The position numbers and the translations under genes are program-made. From Erpobdella octoculata (lineage: Eukaryota > Annelida > Clitellata > Hirudinida > Erpobdellidae): a stretch of DNA of 64,000 bases. This document shows positions 61,216 to 64,000 of this stretch, one piece after another. The stretch spans positions 30,273,806 to 30,337,805 of the forward strand of contig OZ022242.1 in assembly GCA_963978895.1 (NCBI GenBank), written 5' to 3'. Within the stretch, counting starts at the first letter, position 1. The number at the start of each line of letters is the position of its first letter. The notes under the pieces are model-generated. The model saw nothing but the letters and a program-made list of their open reading frames with translations, had not been told where the DNA came from and did no database searches.

Positions 61216-61873
61216 AATACCAAGGTATGAAAGCAATCATCAAAGCATGGAGGTTGTCAAAAAATATCAACTAAAGCGTAAAAAATTATATTGACGTCTG
61301 AACATGTTTTACACGCTTTTATTTAATTTCATCTGTTTGTTGTATGTTTTATGGTTCACATTTTCAAATTTTGTTTTCGATTACAAGCCTATACCAAATT
61401 AGGCTGATAATTAAAAAAATCTTTAATATGAGCTATATAATCCTACGTTATTTACGTACAAAAATCGTATAAAAAATTAAATAAAATGTAGTTTAAAAAT
61501 ATATAACTGTTTAAATTTGTTTAATTGATATGCTGTATTTGTTCATATTTTCTTTTACTGAGCGTTTTGGTTCTTAAAAATCGATTGCAAAAAATAAAAA
61601 CTTAAAAGTTGATATAATATTTTAGAAAAAGTTTTGAAAAATCACCTCTTTTAAATGCGCTAAAAAAGATAAAATAGATTGTAAGCATAAAAGTGTGGGA
61701 CGCAATAGTTGCGATCGTATGATTGCAAAGGAAAGCGCCCCATGCTCTTATGTTTAGAATTTATTTTATCCTTTTCGCATGATTTTTTAAATATTTTTTT
61801 ATACTATTATTTCTGTCTATAAAAACCTAATTTGTTTGAATTTCTATGCAGAAAGTTTTATGAGTTGCGATTT

Positions 61874-62035
61874 TTATAAGTTGCACTTCAAAACTTCAAC
61901 TGTATTTGCTGGCTGTCGATCTTTATGCATGTAACTGTATGAATCATCTTGTACATCTAATGACAAAATTGCATGTGTTCCATCTTGAGTTTCCATTGGC
62001 TCTAGTTTAAACGTTGGCATGTGCTGTACAGTCTG
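61874..62035 (-). CDS. Possible terminal exon, unknown protein
   Basis: A minus-strand open frame ends at 61,874 and reads HMPTFKLEPMETQDGTHAIL, then SLDVQDDSYSYMHKDRQPAN and TVEVLKCNL. Its composition is unlike the low-complexity frames around it. Possible acceptors (TCATACAG, CTGTACAG) lie just upstream. No family is recognised and no partner exon was found. It could equally be a chance frame. Confidence 0.25.
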   Translation of the reverse strand, partial: QTVQHMPTFKLEPMETQDGTHAILSLDVQDDSYSYMHKDRQPANTVEVLKCNL

Positions 62036-62420
62036 TATGAGTATTTCTTTTTTTAAGAATCTCTCATTTAGGTTTAAATAATGCATTTTTACGATAAATG
62101 AATTCATTTCCAAAAAATAATTGTTTTTCTTTTCAAAAAGTTATTAAAATCACAAAACAGTATCTATTATTAAGTTAATTAATTTATTAAGCTAAAATTG
62201 ATCAAACAAGAATCAAAACAAAGTGTAAAAGAAAATGCAAAAACCAAAAACGTTAAGTCAAGAAGCTTTATGAATGACAAAAGACCAAATACAAAATTTT
62301 CACATGATAATTGGAAATTACGGAAAATGTAGTTAAACTAATGATTTAACTAAAGTTAATAAAAAAAAGTTTAACTGAAAGTTAGTGGCATTTTAGTCAA
62401 AACTTTGGTATGCGGACTTT

Positions 62421-62590
62421 TCATTAAAGGACGATTCATCAAGGGCTGTTCATCAAGGACTATTCATCATGGAACTATTCATCAAGAGACTGTTCATCGA
62501 AGGACTACTCATCAAGAGGACGGTTCATCATAAGGACTGTTCATCTAAAGACTATTCATCAAGAGGATTATTCATCAAATTTTGAAGCCA
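62421..62590 (+). repeat. Minisatellite (GACTATTCATCAAG)n
   Basis: About 11 units of 14-17 bp around ACTATTCATCAAGAG. The reverse complement of the core (GATGAATAGTC) differs by one base from the core of the array at 43,080-43,300. Confidence 0.9.
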
Positions 62591-63053
62591 CTCAGCAACC
62601 TTTATCAATATATACCCAAGATATTTTCAGCGTAAAGTAATTTGATGTATTTTTAAAAGACAGTTCTTCATCTTTGATAAAATAAATTTCAAACATATCA
62701 GTGATTTAAAAAAAAATAGTGATGGCAACCAGGGTTGTTAAGAGCGGTACCATTGGCTGACAAGATCGTTGATGACAGCGCCGCTACATTTTTTTAGCTG
62801 TTCTCAGCGCTATTCGCTACAGCAACTTTTATTAAAAAAAAACAAAATAGGTCTTTTTACCAATGCTTTTATTAACTCGTCGGCTCTGTTTCTCTGTCTG
62901 TTTCTCTGTTTCAAATCTTGCAATCAATTTTTGAGTCACTTCCTGATGATAGATTTTTTTCAAATTTTGCATACATGCTCAAGATAGAAGACAATGCAAT
63001 ATTCAATTATTAGTTTTACAATAAGTCAATTAATTTAGTTAATTTTCTTGAGG

Positions 63054-63059
<6 letters not shown>

Positions 63060-63107
<48 letters not shown>
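63060..63107. repeat. (TA)n microsatellite
   Basis: About 48 bp of TA repeats. Confidence 0.95.
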
Positions 63108-63109
<2 letters not shown>

Positions 63110-63135
63110 TATTATATTTATTTGTTGTATATTGC

Positions 63136-63298
63136 GACTTTAATATAAAATAAAAGAGTAATATAAGAAAAAATTGATTGCAAAATTTTTGTTTATGAGC
63201 TTAATGGAAATCGCAATGCTCTTCGAACCATATTACGCCAGGCCAGACTTTAATATAAAATAAAAGAGTAATATAAGAAAAAATTGATTGCAAAATTT
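63136..63298. repeat. Exact 53-bp direct repeat
   Basis: 63,136-63,188 and 63,246-63,298 are identical, with an offset of 110 bp. The repeat begins GACTTTAATATAAAATAAAA. The 57-bp spacer is unique. Confidence 0.95.
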
Positions 63299-63429
63299 GT
63301 GTCTTAATTACATATAAGAGCATTGGTTTTAAAAATTCGTTTTTAATTTACTTGTATATCAATCAAATGAGTACCAATGTATTTAGTTTTTATTTGAAGT
63401 TTGCATGAAATCTGAGTCTGGTTGATTTA

Positions 63430-63535
63430 TCGACGATCCGGACGAGCGTAAGCGTCTCTTTGAAATGACCTTTCCTGACCTCGCTAAAGTGAGCGTGTTC
63501 GTCTCCTTGAAGTGTGGCAGAAGTGGTATACCGGG
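63430..63535 (+). other. Possible exon, unknown protein
   Basis: The frame DDPDERKRLFEMTFPDLAKV then SVFVSLKCGRSGIPG is open and has normal amino-acid composition in otherwise AT-rich DNA. No ATG, family or partner exon is recognised. An open frame at 63,669-63,863 (ending NAGFKV) may or may not belong with it. Confidence 0.2.
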
Positions 63536-63881
63536 TGTTAGTAATGTTTTGAGGTTTATGGTATCTGGCTGTTTTAGTGTGTATATACTTACAGTTTGTA
63601 CGAACAGTTGAAAGCAGTTTTTTAAAACTTATTATTCAATTGTCTTTTGCTCGTTTGATCTTAAGATCTTGACGTTATTTCTGGTCCAGTTATTTTATTT
63701 ACTGTTTGTGACGAATAAAATTGTTGTATATTACAACATGTCTTTTACAAACTTACTGATTGCTCGAGGCAAAAGTGTCTTTGAAGCGTGGCCCCTTGAT
63801 GTTAAACGACCGATGCCAGTTTTATCCGATTGCATCAAACATAATGCTGGATTTAAAGTTTAAAATAAAACATCGCTAGAT

Positions 63882-64000
63882 AACTCCGCCTTGCTTTTGC
63901 AAGCCAGTCCCAAGCCTGGAGAAAGGAGGAGGGAAAAGTTAAAAGGATCAAATTATGATCCACGACTGGAAGTACTTATGTTCTTCTGACACAGCCGTTT
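63882..64000 (+). mobile_element. SINE (family S1), cut by the window end
   Basis: AACTCCGCCTTGCTTTTGCA, then AGCCAGTCCCAAGCCTGGAG and GATCCACGACTGGAAGTACT: the same body as the SINEs at 20.5 and 48.6 kb, in the opposite orientation. The A-tail would lie beyond 64,000. Confidence 0.85.

Overview
The window is nuclear DNA from an invertebrate metazoan. It is AT-rich and intron-dense with GT/AG splice sites, and it is full of decayed non-LTR retrotransposons, SINEs, Helitron-like termini and TA-rich microsatellites. The standard genetic code fits every exon read. No prokaryotic features are present. The species cannot be named from the sequence.

The main content is a tandem set of genes on the + strand for a VWA/Cache-domain membrane protein of the voltage-gated calcium channel alpha2-delta / CACHD1 family. 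Gene A (2,489-12,100) is represented by its seven 3' exons. Gene B (14,397-40,770) appears complete. Hand-joining 21 exons with matching phases gives 1,077 codons: signal peptide, VWA_N region, a VWA domain with a degenerate metal site, Cache-like modules, a Ser/Thr-rich stalk, one transmembrane helix and a short cytoplasmic tail. Gene B has two candidate last exons, one with and one without the transmembrane helix. Copy C (52,713-59,551) is a near-identical copy of the 3' third of gene B. Gene B's version of this segment runs exactly into a 200-N assembly gap (42,126-42,325), so the duplication may be real or may be an allelic or assembly artefact.

Between the gap and copy C lie the remains of a MULE-type transposase gene with SWIM and PHD zinc fingers (44,790-47,668), an orphan first exon resembling prohibitin-2 (minus strand, 49,888-50,019), and the last two coding exons of a NAP1-like nucleosome assembly protein (minus strand, 51,279-51,795). 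The NAP1-like gene and copy C both lose their 5' parts at or near the same junction, about 52,712.

The introns of genes A and B hold at least six LINE remnants of the CR1/L2/Jockey type, five of them antisense to the host gene. They also hold a SINE inserted into a LINE with a clear target-site duplication, Helitron 3' ends (hairpin plus CTAG), inverted repeats around tRNA-derived sequence, and many mini- and microsatellites. A 29-nt piece of the host's own transmembrane exon sits inverted at the 5' junction of one LINE.

The rest (1-2,488, 12,101-14,396, 27,000-29,480, 32,640-33,779, 50,020-51,278, 59,551-64,000) is mostly AT-rich non-coding DNA with repeats and a few weak exon candidates.
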